Origin: Mesorhizobium sp.
GTDB taxonomy: Bacteria; Pseudomonadota; Alphaproteobacteria; Rhizobiales; Rhizobiaceae
DNA length: 64,000 nucleotides
NCBI GenBank assembly: GCA_004020545.1
Contig: SAQE01000023.1
Coordinates: 20,885 to 84,884, forward strand
Direction of reading: 5' to 3'
The position numbers and the translations under genes were made by a program. This document shows, in pieces, positions 16,850 to 27,380 of this stretch. A model generated the notes under the pieces. The model made no database searches. It saw only the letters and a program-made list of their open reading frames with translations, and was not told the origin of the DNA. How positions within the stretch are numbered: the first letter of the stretch is position 1; each line of letters opens with the position of its first letter.

Positions 16850-18370
16850 TTAGCCGGCCTTGGCGTAGATGTCCTTATACGCCTCGCGCAAAACGTTCTT
16901 CTGCACCTTGCCCATCGTGTTGCGGGGCAATTCGTCGACGAAGATCACCTGCTTCGGATGCTTGTATTTCGCCAGCCGCCCGGCGATGGCGGCGGCAATA
17001 TCGGCGGCGCTGATCGACGATCCCGGCTTGCGCACCACGACCGCCGTGACGCCTTCGCCGAAATCCGGATGAGCGACGCCGATGACGGCGCTTTCGCTGA
17101 CGTCCACAAGCGCGTCGATCTCGCTCTCGATCTCCTTCGGATAGACGTTGTAGCCGCCCGAGATGATCAGGTCCTTGCCGCGGCCGACGATGTGGACATA
17201 GCCGTCGGCGTCGATCAGCCCGAGATCGCCGGTGATGAAGAAACCGTCGCCGCGGAACTCTGCCTTGGTCTTCTCCGGCATCCGCCAATAACCGGCAAAG
17301 ACATTCGGCCCCTTCACCTCGATCATGCCGATCTCGCCCTGGGCCAGCGGCTTGGCTGTCTCGGGATCGGCGATGCGAAGCGTGACACCAGGCAACGGAA
17401 AACCGACCGTGCCGGCGCGCCGCTCGCCGTCATAGGGGTTGGACGTGTTCATGTTGGTCTCGGTCATGCCGTAGCGTTCGAGGATGGCGTGGCCGGTGCG
17501 CTCGCGCCAAGCATTGTGCGTCTCGGCAAGCAGCGGCGCCGAACCCGAAATGAACAGCCGCATATGCCTGGCCGCATCTTTTGTGAGCCCATCCTGCTGC
17601 AGCAATCGCACATAGAAGGTCGGCACGCCCATCAGCGCCGTGGCGCGTGGCATCAGCGACAGGATGCGGGCCGGGTCGAACTTCTGCTCGAAGAACATCC
17701 TGGCGCCGGCTATCAGGATGACGTTGGTGGCGACGAACAGGCCGTGCGTATGGAAGATCGGCAGCGCGTGGATCAGCACGTCGTCGGCGCCGAAGCGCCA
17801 GTGCTCAACCAACACGCGCGCGTTGGAGGCGAGGTTCTCGTGGCTGAGCATGGCGCCCTTGGAGCGGCCGGTCGTGCCTGAGGTGTAAAGGATGGCGGCA
17901 AGATCGTCGGGCCCGCGCGCGGCATCGTCGAAATCCGCCGGCTGCAGCGCCGCGCGATCCGCAAGCGTGCCCCGCCCGTCGCCGCCAAGCGTCAGCGTCG
18001 CAGCGCCCGCCGACGCGGCAAGCGGTTGGATGGCGGATGCCTTTTGCGGATCGCAGACGACCAGCCGCGGTTCCGCGTCGCGGAAGAAATAGTCGAGCTC
18101 CGGCAACGTATAGGCGGTGTTGAGCGGCAGGAAGACGGCGCCGGCGCGCAGACAGGCGAGATAGAGCAGCAAAGCTTCCGGCGTCTTCTCCACCTGCACG
18201 GCGACGCGATCGCCGGGCTGGACGCCGGCCTCGACGAGCGCATGCGCATATTGCCCGGACCGCGCCAGCATCTCGCCATAGGAAACAGAACGCCCGTCGT
18301 CCGTCTCCATCAGCACACGGTCAGGCGCCGGCATGCTGGCGCGAAAGGCGTCGAACAGGTGATTGGTCAT
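16850..18370 (-). CDS. matB: Malonyl-CoA synthetase (AMP-forming acyl-CoA ligase)
   Basis: A 506-aa ANL-superfamily ligase. The ATP loop is ILYTSGTTGRSKGAMLSH; YGMTETNMNTSNPYDGERR is the MatB-type A5 region. GRGKDLIISGGYNVYPKEIE precedes the C-terminal domain with the catalytic lysine segment NTMGKVQKNVLRE. The ATG at 18370 has AGAGGAAG upstream and was preferred to an in-frame start 10 codons earlier. The usual companion genes matA (decarboxylase) and matC (transport) are absent here. The GntR gene 141 bp upstream could be its regulator (MatR-like). Confidence 0.88.
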   Translation of the reverse strand: MTNHLFDAFRASMPAPDRVLMETDDGRSVSYGEMLARSGQYAHALVEAGVQPGDRVAVQVEKTPEALLLYLACLRAGAVFLPLNTAYTLPELDYFFRDAEPRLVVCDPQKASAIQPLAASAGAATLTLGGDGRGTLADRAALQPADFDDAARGPDDLAAILYTSGTTGRSKGAMLSHENLASNARVLVEHWRFGADDVLIHALPIFHTHGLFVATNVILIAGARMFFEQKFDPARILSLMPRATALMGVPTFYVRLLQQDGLTKDAARHMRLFISGSAPLLAETHNAWRERTGHAILERYGMTETNMNTSNPYDGERRAGTVGFPLPGVTLRIADPETAKPLAQGEIGMIEVKGPNVFAGYWRMPEKTKAEFRGDGFFITGDLGLIDADGYVHIVGRGKDLIISGGYNVYPKEIESEIDALVDVSESAVIGVAHPDFGEGVTAVVVRKPGSSISAADIAAAIAGRLAKYKHPKQVIFVDELPRNTMGKVQKNVLREAYKDIYAKAG

Positions 18371-18511
18371 AGTCTTCCTCTGGACTTGTGGCTGACGCAT
18401 TCAATGCATCGGCCTGGCCAGAGCGATATCAGATTTGCCTGCCAGAGCAATTCCAGGAAAGTGCGTAGCGGTTTTCCGTCCGGAATTGCGAAAAATAAGG
18501 AGTTAGGGCAG

Positions 18512-19315
18512 CTATTTGCGGCCACGCGCGGCCTTGCCTGAGCCGGCCCTTGGATCGTAGCCCGGGTTGAAGCGCGCCATGCACATCTCGGCGGTCAGCC
18601 GATAGTGGCTGAGCAAGGCCTCGACCGCGGCGTCGGCATCGCCATCCAGCGTTCGCTCGGCAATCGTCCGATGCTCGGCGAGGTCATCGCGTTCGGAGCC
18701 TGGGCCGCGCTGCGAGATCAGCCGGTAGCGGGAGGCCTGGTCGGAAAGCTGGTCGCAAAAGCCGATCAGCCAATGCGACCGGCACGCCGAGATCAGCGCG
18801 CGATGGAAGGCGCGGTGCAGCGTCTCCCATTCCGGATTGTTGGTCGCGGGGTCGTCGGACTGGCGACGCTCGGCGCGCGCCAACCGGTGAAGGGCTAGCA
18901 CCAGCTGTTCTTCCCATTCGGCCGTGCGATGGGCAATGGATTCACGCAATGCGCGTTCCTCCAGCCAGCAACGCGTTCGGGTCAGCTCTTCCAGCTCGGC
19001 CGCGCTCACCGGCATCAGGAAGAAGCCGCGCTGGTCGTGGCGGCCGAGCAGGCCCTCGGCGGCGAGGCGGTTGAGCGCCTCGCGCACCGGCGAGGCGCCG
19101 GCGCCATAGCGGGAAACGACCCATTCGACGCGCAGCTTGCCCTCGGTTTCCAAAGCTCCACGCAGCAGGTCCTCGCGGAGCTGATGGTAGACCGAGCTGG
19201 CAAGAGTGCTCTTGGCACCCTTGCCTTCGCCCGTATCGGCGTTTCCGTATGCCAATTTGACTCCCGTTGCTTGCACCTGGTTGCCAGGGTCCCTCGGCCA
19301 AGCAATCTCGTACAC
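18512..19315 (-). CDS. GntR family regulator, FadR/FCD subfamily (MatR-like)
   Basis: A 267-aa frame. The winged helix spans LASSVYHQLREDLLRG to GASPVREALNRLAAEGLLG. It is followed by an all-helical FCD ligand domain with LHRAFHRALISACRSHWL and EHRTIAERTLDGDADAAVEAL. The C-terminus is basic. The GTG at 19315 is only one option; a later start close to the KSTLASSVYHQLRE segment is possible because about 35 N-terminal residues look non-conserved. It is encoded just upstream of matB on the same strand, which suggests control of malonate use. The effector is unknown. Confidence 0.85.
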   Translation of the reverse strand: MYEIAWPRDPGNQVQATGVKLAYGNADTGEGKGAKSTLASSVYHQLREDLLRGALETEGKLRVEWVVSRYGAGASPVREALNRLAAEGLLGRHDQRGFFLMPVSAAELEELTRTRCWLEERALRESIAHRTAEWEEQLVLALHRLARAERRQSDDPATNNPEWETLHRAFHRALISACRSHWLIGFCDQLSDQASRYRLISQRGPGSERDDLAEHRTIAERTLDGDADAAVEALLSHYRLTAEMCMARFNPGYDPRAGSGKAARGRK

Positions 19316-19516
19316 GTATCATACAGCCGGGCACTGCCGCCTAAAAGCAGGAAGGTGACGATATTCGACTTTATGGCAAGGCGAGGTCTATTATCGAATA
19401 AAGTAAATTCCCTCAGAAAAAAGCTGATGTTAATGGGCGACTTGATATAACTCGGTATATTGAACAGCCGCTCAGCAGCGCGGCGACTTTTTGTTAGAAA
19501 CGAGGTATCTATGTCT
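19316..19516. promoter_or_regulatory. AT-rich region upstream of the GntR gene
   Basis: This 201-bp gap between the rpe stop and the GntR start is much AT-richer than its surroundings. Next to the GntR start, TGTATGATACGTGTACG (minus strand, about 19311-19327) resembles the T-G-T-N-A-C-A type sites bound by FadR-subfamily GntR proteins, so it may be an autoregulatory operator. No small gene is evident. Confidence 0.4.
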
Positions 19517-20194
19517 CTAATTGGCTGCCTTGTCGGCTGCTGAGCGGATTGCCTCGATATTTGCCCGATAGGCTTCGACGCTGTCACCCTTGAAGATGGC
19601 CGCACCCGCCACCAGCACGTCGGCGCCGGCCGCCGTCACCAACGGCGCTGTTTCCGGCGAGACGCCGCCGTCGATCTCGATGCGGATCGGGCGGTTGCCG
19701 ATAAGCGCCTTCACCCTTCGAACCTTGTCGACGATTGCCGGGATGAATGCCTGGCCGCCGAAGCCCGGATTGACGGTCATGATCAGGATGAGGTCCAGCC
19801 GGTCGAGCACATATTCGATCGCTGTTTCCGGGGTCGCCGGGTTGAGCGAGACGCCGGCCTTCTTGCCGAGGCTCTTGATGGTCTGCAGCGAGCGGTCTAG
19901 ATGCGGGCCGGCCTCGGCATGGACGGTCATGCCATCGCAGCCGGCCTCGGCGAAGGCCGCCAGATAGGGGTCGGCCGGCGCTATCATCAGATGGCAGTCG
20001 AAGAAGAGTTTTGTCCGGTTGCGGATCGCTTTAACCACCGGCGGGCCGAAGGTGATGTTGGGCACGAAATGACCGTCCATCACATCGAGGTGGATCCAGT
20101 CGGCCCCGGCGGCCGCGACCGCTTCGACCTCGTCGCCGAGCTTCGAAAAATCCGACGCCAGCACCGACGGCGCGATCAGGGTCTTCTTGCTCAC
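19517..20194 (-). CDS. rpe: Ribulose-phosphate 3-epimerase
   Basis: A 225-aa TIM-barrel enzyme interconverting ribulose-5-P and xylulose-5-P. Conserved strands are visible: [58 protein letters not shown] and [13 protein letters not shown]. The frame stays open upstream, but the GTG at 20194 is placed correctly for the family and has AAGGGG upstream. It stands alone. The xylulose-5-P link to xylA/xylB (36.7-40.1 kb) is metabolic only. Confidence 0.94.
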   Translation of the reverse strand: MSKKTLIAPSVLASDFSKLGDEVEAVAAAGADWIHLDVMDGHFVPNITFGPPVVKAIRNRTKLFFDCHLMIAPADPYLAAFAEAGCDGMTVHAEAGPHLDRSLQTIKSLGKKAGVSLNPATPETAIEYVLDRLDLILIMTVNPGFGGQAFIPAIVDKVRRVKALIGNRPIRIEIDGGVSPETAPLVTAAGADVLVAGAAIFKGDSVEAYRANIEAIRSAADKAAN

Positions 20195-20278
20195 GGCCTT
20201 GCCCCTTTGTTCCGGATGCAAAATGTCAGGACTGACTAGAGGAAGATGCCGGAAAGGGGAAGCAGCGGATAAGAAAAA

Positions 20279-20300
20279 CCCGCCGGATTGTTCCGGCGGG
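20279..20300 (-). terminator. Rho-independent terminator
   Basis: A 9-bp stem, CCCGCCGGA/TCCGGCGGG with a 4-nt loop. On the minus strand it is followed directly by TTTTTC. It lies 25 bp past the stop of the large repeat protein gene (20325) and ends that two-gene operon before rpe. Confidence 0.85.
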
Positions 20301-20324
20301 TCTTCGTCTTCAGCCGTCGGAAGT

Positions 20325-23300
20325 TTACGGCTTGAAGTTCTGGATGTTTGCGCCTGCCGGGTCCTGCAGCACCCGCCTCGGCTGGCGCTGCGGAACCAGC
20401 TGCTGCAGGATGTTCGGATTGAGCAACAGGTTCGGATTGATCTCCAGGCCCGGCCGTCTGCGGATCGGGAAGCAATCCGGATACCGTCCGGTCGTCCCGA
20501 CCGGGCAGCGCCGCCTGATGATCGGCTGGCAAATGCCATCGATCATCTGCGAGCCCGGCGCGCATTCGGCGTCGACTCTGCGGCAGGCGCCGTCGATCAC
20601 TTCCGTCCCGCGCGGACACACACAGGCGCCGCGCTTGTTGAGGACCTGGCCGCGGATGGAGCACGCCTGCGGCTTCTTGACCGGCGCGCAGGCTTTGCCC
20701 CGCAGCTCCGTCCCCTTCGGGCAGACGCAATCGCCATCGGCATTGCGGACCTGGCCGCGGATCCGGCATTGGCTGGGCGGCTGCCTGTCGGGCACGCAGG
20801 CCCTGGCGACCCGATCGAGGTGCGTGCCCTTGGGGCAGACGCAGCCGTCCGCTGTCGGCACGGCGCCGCGGATCGTGCATTTCGGCGGAACGACCTCGCA
20901 GACGCCGTTCACCAGTTCGCCACGCCGGCACACACAATTGCCGTCCTGGTCGCGGTACTGGCCAGGGCGCAGCGTGCACTGCGGCTCTTCCGGCCGCTCG
21001 CTTGCCACGCACCTGCCGTTCGCAAGCTCTGTGCCGCGCGGGCAGACGCAGCGCCCATCCGCTGTCCGGATCTGGCCCTTGAGCAGGACGCAGCGTTTCG
21101 GCTCCTTCGGCTCAGGCAGGATGATGACGCCGCCGCCGGAGCACTGGCCGTTGCGGAAGGTGGTGCCTTCCGGGCAGGCACAACGGCCGGCCGAGTTGAG
21201 CACCATGCCGTTCGAGCACTGGTTCTTCACCTCTTGGCTGATGGTGAAGGGGTGGCAGGCATAGGCCTTGCCACGATCTCCCTGGGCGTTGGTCGGGGCG
21301 CGCGACAGCACGTCGCCGCCCTGCACCGGTGTGTTCGGCGACAGGACGCCGACGCAATTCTGTCCGCTGACCGTGCCCTGCAGGTTGGCGAGCCGCCCAT
21401 CGTTGGGGAGGACCACGGTGACATGATGCGTGCGGCTTTCGCCGGCGCCCAGCACGAGGTTGGCGATGCAGGACGCCGGCAGCGTCGCCGGCTCCGGCGA
21501 ACAGCCGAAGGGCGGGTCGATCGAGGTGATCTGGACGCCTTCCAAGCGGCCCAGACCGTCGATGCCAATCGCATCGCCGATGCGGACCGGGCCGGAGAAG
21601 GCGTTCGGCCCGTCATTCGTGATGGAGATCTCGAACGAGCAGGGCGCGCCCGCCCGGCACTCGGCATCGCCGGTCTTCTCGACGCGGATGATCGAGGCGC
21701 CGCCGCCCTTGGCGCAGGCCTGGCCGATCGGATAGACGATGTCGTCTCCCGGCGCCGGCCCATAGGAGCCGCGCGCGCAGTTCTCGAACGCGCCGTTGGC
21801 GCTCACCGTCACGTCGAAGTGCCGGCTCTCTCCGGGCGTCATCACGGCGCCGGGAATCTGGCACGACAGCGTGTTGGCAGGCACCGGCCCGCAGCTCCAG
21901 TCCGCGCCGTCGGGGGTCACGGTCTGGATGGCAACCGGCGCGCCGCCCGAAACAAGCGTGGCGGCATCGCTGACCCGCACCGGACCGGTGGGAGCAGCCG
22001 TGCCGGCGTTGCTGACAGTGATGCGGCAGGAAACCACCGCGGCACCGGCGAGCGAACCATCGCACACCTTGGTGATGCGCAAGCCGGGCTGGCCGCCATT
22101 CGGATGGCGGATGCGTTCGGTCGCGCAGGACTTGTTGTTGGCGAGGTCGACCTCGCCGGAAATGGCCTTCACCTCGGCGCAGTTCTCCACCCTGTCCGGC
22201 CGGTAGTTTGCCGGCATGACAGCCTTGACGACGATCGGCGTCGATGCGCCCGGAGGCAGCGAGATGCCGGCATTGTCGCAGCGGAATTGGCCGAGGCCGT
22301 TCGGGCCGCAGGTCCAGGGCGGGCTCGGTCCGAAGGTCGAGGAGGTCGGCGCGCCGCCAGGATAGGTGTCGACCACCGTCAGCGGCCCGTTATAGGTGCT
22401 GGTGCCGTTGTTGATGATGTCGATCACGAAGGTGCAGATGCCGTCCGGCGTGCAGACCGGGACGCGGGCGCGCTTCTTCAGGATCAGGTCGACCTTCTTC
22501 TCGACAGGAGGCTGGCACCGCGGGTCGCGATCGCCACGGCGGCAGATCGGGATCGAGGCGCAGGCGCGGTCGTTCTGCTGGCTGCCGAACAGCGGCTTGC
22601 CGCTGGCGTGGTAGTCATAGGTGGCGCAGTTGCGCAGCACGCTGCCCTGCCAGCCTGCGGCCGGCTTGAAGCCGAGCTTGAGGTTGACGGAGGCGCCGGG
22701 GTTGAGCGTCGTCACCGGGTGGGTGCAGGTCATCGGCGGCGCTCCGGGCACGCAGATCCAGGGCGGGTTCGGTCCTGAGGAAAGAACCGAGCCGGCCGGC
22801 AGCGTTACTTCATCGAGGACGATCGTGCCGTTGTAGGGCGCGTCGCCGACATTGGTGACGGTGATGGTGAAGTCGCAGCCGCCTGCCATCGTGCAACGCG
22901 GCACCTCGGCCCACTTCTCGACCTTGAGGTCGGGCTGCTCGGGCGGGCACCTGATGTCACGCGGAATGACGATGTCGATCGTCTGCGTGCAGCAAAGTCC
23001 CCAGCCTTCCTTCGGCCCGGCATAGGTCTCGATGCCGGTGACGACGAGATGGATGGCCTCGCCGGGCGAGGCGCCGATGATCTTCCAGTCCAGCAGGCCG
23101 CCGCCGGCAGGCACCTGCTGGGTATCGGGAACGATGGCAACGCCGGGCGTCGTCGTCGACACCTGCACCCACTTGCCGCCCATCTCCGGGCCGACCGGCA
23201 TGTGGTAGATGAAGGCGCCGCCGCCAGGCACGCAGTCGACCGTGCCGCGCTCGACCTTGAAGCACTCCTTGCCGGGAGGCGGAGGCGGCGGGTTGCATTT

Positions 23301-24044
23301 GGTCAGGTCGATCTTGATCGAGGTCTTGACGCCGGTGAGGAAATCGCCGTCGTCGGGTTTATCCGGATCCTGCGAGGGAATGGTCGTTGCAGGCCCGCCG
23401 CGCAGCGAGACCTTGATCTCTCCCTGGTTGTCGACCGTCGCCGGCACGGGAAAGGTCGCATGGTCTATCTTGGCCGTGATCCGGAAAGTGATGATGCGTT
23501 CGTTCGCGGCACCGGCGCCGTCGAGGTTGGAAGCGCTGATGCGGAAGTTGGAAACGCTGGCCGCATCGTTCGGACCGGCCGATGAGCTGATCGAAGCAGC
23601 GGGCAGCGGTCCGCCGGAGGCGCTGGTGCCGTCGCCGGCGACATCGACGCCGACGATCTGCAAGCCATGCGGAAGCTGGTCCTTGAAGTCGAGCCTTGTC
23701 GCCTTCAGCAGGGCCGCCACGCTTGGCCGGTCGAAGTCCTGCGGGTCGCCGTGGATGCCGAAACTCAGGACATATTCGACGGTATCGCAGCTTCGCTGAC
23801 CGCCCTTCTTGGTGAAGAAGGGTATGATCCGGCCGAGTTCGGAATTGATGCCGCGCGGTTGATTGGCGGCCTGACTGGACGGTGCGGTATTCTGGGCGAG
23901 CGCCAGCGATGCCGGCATCATGGCGACCGCGATACCGGCCGCCATCAGCCAGCGCGCGCCGCGCCTGGCGTATGACAGGGGTTTCATGATCGTCTCCATG
24001 ATGGTTTTGCGCGAGGCGAAGCGGGAAAGGGCGAGATCGCTCAT
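20325..24044 (-). CDS. Large secreted DUF11-like protein with Cys-rich C-terminal repeats
   Basis: About 1239 aa. A long basic N-terminus precedes a signal segment ([20 protein letters not shown]). The middle holds several Ig-like DUF11/conserved-repeat modules, each with paired Cys and the [36 protein letters not shown] and [12 protein letters not shown] signatures. The last 300 residues carry about six tandem units of roughly 35-40 aa with the pattern C-x-RGQ-x-ADG-x-CVCPKGT-x-C, plus two partial ones. The start at 24044 overlaps the upstream stop as ATGA with GGAGGGACAG before it; an ATG at 23987 is an alternative. Function unknown; surface adhesion or envelope binding is a guess. Confidence 0.8.
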   Translation of the reverse strand: MSDLALSRFASRKTIMETIMKPLSYARRGARWLMAAGIAVAMMPASLALAQNTAPSSQAANQPRGINSELGRIIPFFTKKGGQRSCDTVEYVLSFGIHGDPQDFDRPSVAALLKATRLDFKDQLPHGLQIVGVDVAGDGTSASGGPLPAASISSSAGPNDAASVSNFRISASNLDGAGAANERIITFRITAKIDHATFPVPATVDNQGEIKVSLRGGPATTIPSQDPDKPDDGDFLTGVKTSIKIDLTKCNPPPPPPGKECFKVERGTVDCVPGGGAFIYHMPVGPEMGGKWVQVSTTTPGVAIVPDTQQVPAGGGLLDWKIIGASPGEAIHLVVTGIETYAGPKEGWGLCCTQTIDIVIPRDIRCPPEQPDLKVEKWAEVPRCTMAGGCDFTITVTNVGDAPYNGTIVLDEVTLPAGSVLSSGPNPPWICVPGAPPMTCTHPVTTLNPGASVNLKLGFKPAAGWQGSVLRNCATYDYHASGKPLFGSQQNDRACASIPICRRGDRDPRCQPPVEKKVDLILKKRARVPVCTPDGICTFVIDIINNGTSTYNGPLTVVDTYPGGAPTSSTFGPSPPWTCGPNGLGQFRCDNAGISLPPGASTPIVVKAVMPANYRPDRVENCAEVKAISGEVDLANNKSCATERIRHPNGGQPGLRITKVCDGSLAGAAVVSCRITVSNAGTAAPTGPVRVSDAATLVSGGAPVAIQTVTPDGADWSCGPVPANTLSCQIPGAVMTPGESRHFDVTVSANGAFENCARGSYGPAPGDDIVYPIGQACAKGGGASIIRVEKTGDAECRAGAPCSFEISITNDGPNAFSGPVRIGDAIGIDGLGRLEGVQITSIDPPFGCSPEPATLPASCIANLVLGAGESRTHHVTVVLPNDGRLANLQGTVSGQNCVGVLSPNTPVQGGDVLSRAPTNAQGDRGKAYACHPFTISQEVKNQCSNGMVLNSAGRCACPEGTTFRNGQCSGGGVIILPEPKEPKRCVLLKGQIRTADGRCVCPRGTELANGRCVASERPEEPQCTLRPGQYRDQDGNCVCRRGELVNGVCEVVPPKCTIRGAVPTADGCVCPKGTHLDRVARACVPDRQPPSQCRIRGQVRNADGDCVCPKGTELRGKACAPVKKPQACSIRGQVLNKRGACVCPRGTEVIDGACRRVDAECAPGSQMIDGICQPIIRRRCPVGTTGRYPDCFPIRRRPGLEINPNLLLNPNILQQLVPQRQPRRVLQDPAGANIQNFKP

Positions 24045-26035
24045 CTGTCCCTCCTCGGCGCTTCGCAGTCGACGGCCGGCGTCCTGAGCGGCAGCGTCAT
24101 CTTGCAGCAAGGGTAGTAGCCACCCTTGTCCCGGTCGGACTTCCGGTAGAAGCAGAGCCCGACATTGACGGTGTCGCCCGGATTATGGCCGGTGATGTCG
24201 ATCGTGTAGGGCTTGCCCGGAGCATGCGACATGGGTGAGGTCACCCCGACGCCGGGTGTTTTGGACAGAGCCTTGATCGAATCGCCGCCGAAGCCGGCGT
24301 GGTCATGGAGATAGAGGTCCGCCTGCAGGCCGCGGGGCGTGCAGAAATACTGAACGTCCTCGACATCGAGGCAGGGAGGCAAATTGCCGGGCGGTGGGAA
24401 GTCGGGCGGATAGAAGGGAGGCAGGAAGCCGCCGGGGATTTCCTCATAATAGCCGGCGCGGCCTTCGCACGGACGCCAGACCCTGACGTCGCCGACATGG
24501 CCTTGAACGTCCGGGGCCTCGAAATAGCCGTCGAAGTCGACGAACCATGAGCCGAAGGGCGGCACATTAGCCGGCTTGACCAGCGCGCTCGGCGTGAGCT
24601 GCACACCATGCACGGCGAGCGGCCCGCCGGCGGCAAGCCGCTCGGCAAGTTCCGGATTGTCGCGCAACTTGTCGCCGGTGTTGACGACGGTGTCGGTGCA
24701 AACGCTGGTGTCCAGATTGCCTTCGGCATCGTAGCGGTATTGCAGATCGACGCCGCCGGCCGACTGGCGGTTGCCCTGCGGGAAGCCGATCGCATATTCC
24801 TGCGGCACTTCCACCCAGATCGATTCCGTCGCCGGGTCGTCCGGATCCTCGCGCCAGTAGCGGACGACCTCGCCTTTGCCGGAATCGGCGAAACGGCTGT
24901 AGTCGTAGCGGTTCTCGACGGGGCCGCGCTGCGCGAGATACATGAAGCCCTTGTTGTCGAAGGCGATATCGGTGACGGCATAGTCCTTGTCGGCCTTGAC
25001 CGTCAGCTCCCAGCGCGGATCGCCGGCGAAGCCTCCGTCACTCGCAATGCCCACCGACCAGATTTCGGCTTTCTCGCCGACGGAATAGTAGAGCCGTCCG
25101 CCATGATAGGCGACCGCCCAGACACGGCGTTCGTCCTGCGTATAACCCCAGGTTCCGGGGTCTTCGCTGTCGAAGGCCGCGGCCTGAATGTCCATCACGG
25201 CGCCGTCGTCGGCGATCGGGGCCAGCCCATGCGCCGGACGCCCGGCAACGCCATGGTCGAAGCTGTCGATCAGATTGCCGTCGGGGTCGATGCGGTGAAT
25301 CAGGCCGGTATCGAGATCCGAAGCGAAGAACTGGCGGTGGTTCGGATCGAACGCGAGATTGCCGATGCCGGGCCCGCTGTTGGTGTCGATGTCGGCGAAC
25401 TTGGAGACCGCGCCCGAAATACCGTCGATCTTCCAGATCGTGCCCGGTCCGCCGCCGTTTTCAGTGCCGAACTGACCCTCCATGAACACAGCGCCGGCGG
25501 TGCCGCGGCGCTGCCGTTCCGGCCTGCCGTCATCGTCGGCATCCGGCGTGACGATCTCGATGCCGTGCAGCGAGGTCGCCGCCGCATAGAGGTTGGGGAT
25601 GCCCGACGGCACGCCATCGCGCATGCCGTCATCATAGGTGATGCCGAACACCTCGCCGATCTGACCCGCCGTCACCTCGAAGGGCGGTGGCGTGTAGACG
25701 AGCTGGCCGGAAGCCGGCCCGCCGAGGCGCGAAACGTCGAAAATGCGCAAAGAGGCCTGCGAGGTGTCGATGAAGGTTTCATCGACCGGGTCGACGCCAG
25801 GCGGCAGGCCTCCCTTTTCGGAACCGGGAGAGTCGAAATCGGGGATGACGGTGCCGGGAAAGCCGGTCACCGCCATCGAGCCGGGATAGATGACCCGGGT
25901 TTCCTGGGCCTTCGCCGCGCCGCCGAGCCAAAGGCCGGCGGACAGCGCCAGGACAAGAACTCCGCCGGTTGTCATTATCGCGCGACGCAGACCGCCGGCG
26001 CGAGAAGCCACGAACGAGCCGCGGTCGCAAAACAT
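24041..26035 (-). CDS. Secreted protein of unknown function, beta-propeller-like
   Basis: A 664-aa protein. The signal peptide is a basic stretch plus GVLVLALSAGLWLGGAAKAQ, cleaved near residue 35. The body has repeated WKIDGISGAVSKFADI-, FDPNHRQFFASDLDTGLIHRIDPDG- and VTDIAFDNKGFMYLAQRG-like strands typical of an NHL or SMP-30-type propeller, with acidic DADDDGRPE. The final 150 residues are Pro- and Cys-rich (DFPPPGNLPPCLD, GYYPCCKM). The ATG at 26035 has GGGGGAG upstream; the frame is open earlier without support. It is coupled by ATGA to the repeat-protein gene, so the two are probably exported and act together. No known name. Confidence 0.78.
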   Translation of the reverse strand: MFCDRGSFVASRAGGLRRAIMTTGGVLVLALSAGLWLGGAAKAQETRVIYPGSMAVTGFPGTVIPDFDSPGSEKGGLPPGVDPVDETFIDTSQASLRIFDVSRLGGPASGQLVYTPPPFEVTAGQIGEVFGITYDDGMRDGVPSGIPNLYAAATSLHGIEIVTPDADDDGRPERQRRGTAGAVFMEGQFGTENGGGPGTIWKIDGISGAVSKFADIDTNSGPGIGNLAFDPNHRQFFASDLDTGLIHRIDPDGNLIDSFDHGVAGRPAHGLAPIADDGAVMDIQAAAFDSEDPGTWGYTQDERRVWAVAYHGGRLYYSVGEKAEIWSVGIASDGGFAGDPRWELTVKADKDYAVTDIAFDNKGFMYLAQRGPVENRYDYSRFADSGKGEVVRYWREDPDDPATESIWVEVPQEYAIGFPQGNRQSAGGVDLQYRYDAEGNLDTSVCTDTVVNTGDKLRDNPELAERLAAGGPLAVHGVQLTPSALVKPANVPPFGSWFVDFDGYFEAPDVQGHVGDVRVWRPCEGRAGYYEEIPGGFLPPFYPPDFPPPGNLPPCLDVEDVQYFCTPRGLQADLYLHDHAGFGGDSIKALSKTPGVGVTSPMSHAPGKPYTIDITGHNPGDTVNVGLCFYRKSDRDKGGYYPCCKMTLPLRTPAVDCEAPRRDR

Positions 26036-26407
26036 TGAACTCCCCCCGAAGTCGTCGGAAGAACCATCCGTTTTCGCCGCGCATATCAGGGCAAGGCGCG
26101 GCGTTCCGGCTCGTTCGTCCCTGATCGAATTGTCTGTTTTCCGCTTGGTCACGATACGACGGCTGCCTGGCAGGGTCAACGGAATCAGCCGGAAGCCCAG
26201 CGCATCGACCTGCTCCCGAAAGCGATGGTCGCGCTGGGCTCCTGTTGGTCCCGGAGACCGCCGGGCCTCGGGGTTTCTGCTCATTGGAGCGTTCCTTTCC
26301 GGGCTCGCACGATTGCGGAGCCTGGCCGTCAGTCGCGGCCCGGGACGGAAAGGTTCAATGCGATGTAGGCGCCGGGGCGGATGAGCTGTCTTTGCCGCTT
26401 GGGACGA
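26036..26407. other. Intergenic region without a recognisable gene
   Basis: 372 bp between the leftward secreted-protein operon and the stop of the hydrolase gene. The frame of the secreted protein stays open for 83 more codons into it, but the composition there is not protein-like and a good ribosome site favours the later start. The promoter of the operon should be here. I see no hairpin, operator or small gene that I can support. Confidence 0.4.
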
Positions 26408-27346
26408 TCACCAGATCCAGTCGCCCTTGCCGAGCGCCGATACGGCTTCGACGATGCGGGTGAAGCTCGTGCGCGCCCGGCCGACCGTGTGCCGGGCCCT
26501 CAGATAGCCGTGCACCAGCCCAGGCTCCTCGAACCACCAGGCCCGGCCGCCGGCCGCGACGACGCGGTCGCGATAGGCCTCGCCGTCGGACGACAGCGGG
26601 TCGCATTCGGCGGTGATCAGCACCGTGGGCGGCAGGTAGGCGAAATCGGCATCGGCGAGCGGATACAAGGTGATGTCGCCGGTCCGGTCAACGCCGCCGG
26701 TGCGGATGTGCTTGTAGAATTCGATATCGCGCGCCGTCAGCATTGGTGCCTCGGCGTGCGTCACATAGGAGCCGCGCGAGTGGTCGCCGCCGAGGCTGGG
26801 ATAGATCAGCACTTGGCCGACCGGCTTCTTCACATGGCCGCGCGTGGCATGGGCAACGGCGGCGCAGAGATTGCCGCCGGCGCTGTCGCCGCAAAGCAGG
26901 ACCGGGCAATCGTAAGTCCGTGCCGCCCACTCGTAGGCGTCCATGACATCGTCGAAAGCTGCAGGGTGCAGATGTTCCGGCGCCAGCCGGTAGTCGACCG
27001 AGACCACCTCGTAGCCGGTGCGGGCGCAAAGCTCGGCGCAGACATCGTCATGGCTGTCCAGCCCGCCAAGGATGAAACCGCCACCGTGGACATAGAGCAC
27101 CATCGCGGCCTTGTCCGGCGCCGCGTTGCGATAGATGCGGATCGGGATGCTGTCGGGCGTGGCGATGGTGGTCGTTTCCGCCGTCACGCCTTGCGGATAG
27201 CCGGCAAAGAACTCACGGCACATCCGGTCGTAGATCGCGCGCTGATCGGCGATCGTGAAGTCGATCGTGTCCGGCGGATAATAGGAATTGGTCTTCTCGA
27301 TGAAGGCCCAGGTCTCGGCGTCGATGAGTTTTTTGTAGTCGGTCAT
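26408..27346 (-). CDS. Alpha/beta hydrolase, hormone-sensitive-lipase type
   Basis: A 312-aa esterase-like protein. The oxyanion motif HGGGFILGG is followed by DYRLAPEHLHPAAFDD, the nucleophile elbow GDSAGGN (Ser about residue 159) and late Asp/His segments ITAECDPLSSDG and LVHGYLRARH. The start at 27346 fits the family N-terminus but lacks a clear ribosome site; the open frame upstream runs into a repeat and is discounted. It lies downstream of the carnitine genes on the same strand, separated by a repeat element, so it may be part of that transcription unit. Substrate unknown. Confidence 0.85.
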   Translation of the reverse strand: MTDYKKLIDAETWAFIEKTNSYYPPDTIDFTIADQRAIYDRMCREFFAGYPQGVTAETTTIATPDSIPIRIYRNAAPDKAAMVLYVHGGGFILGGLDSHDDVCAELCARTGYEVVSVDYRLAPEHLHPAAFDDVMDAYEWAARTYDCPVLLCGDSAGGNLCAAVAHATRGHVKKPVGQVLIYPSLGGDHSRGSYVTHAEAPMLTARDIEFYKHIRTGGVDRTGDITLYPLADADFAYLPPTVLITAECDPLSSDGEAYRDRVVAAGGRAWWFEEPGLVHGYLRARHTVGRARTSFTRIVEAVSALGKGDWIW

Positions 27347-27380
27347 GGTATTTGGACCGACTGTGAAGGTCGAGCCCGGG

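Noticed and set aside
20187-22778. An 863-codon open frame opposite the large repeat protein
   Set aside because: It is a GC-rich antisense shadow; composition is Ala/Arg/Gly-rich with no motif, while the other strand has clear DUF11 and CVCPKGT repeats.
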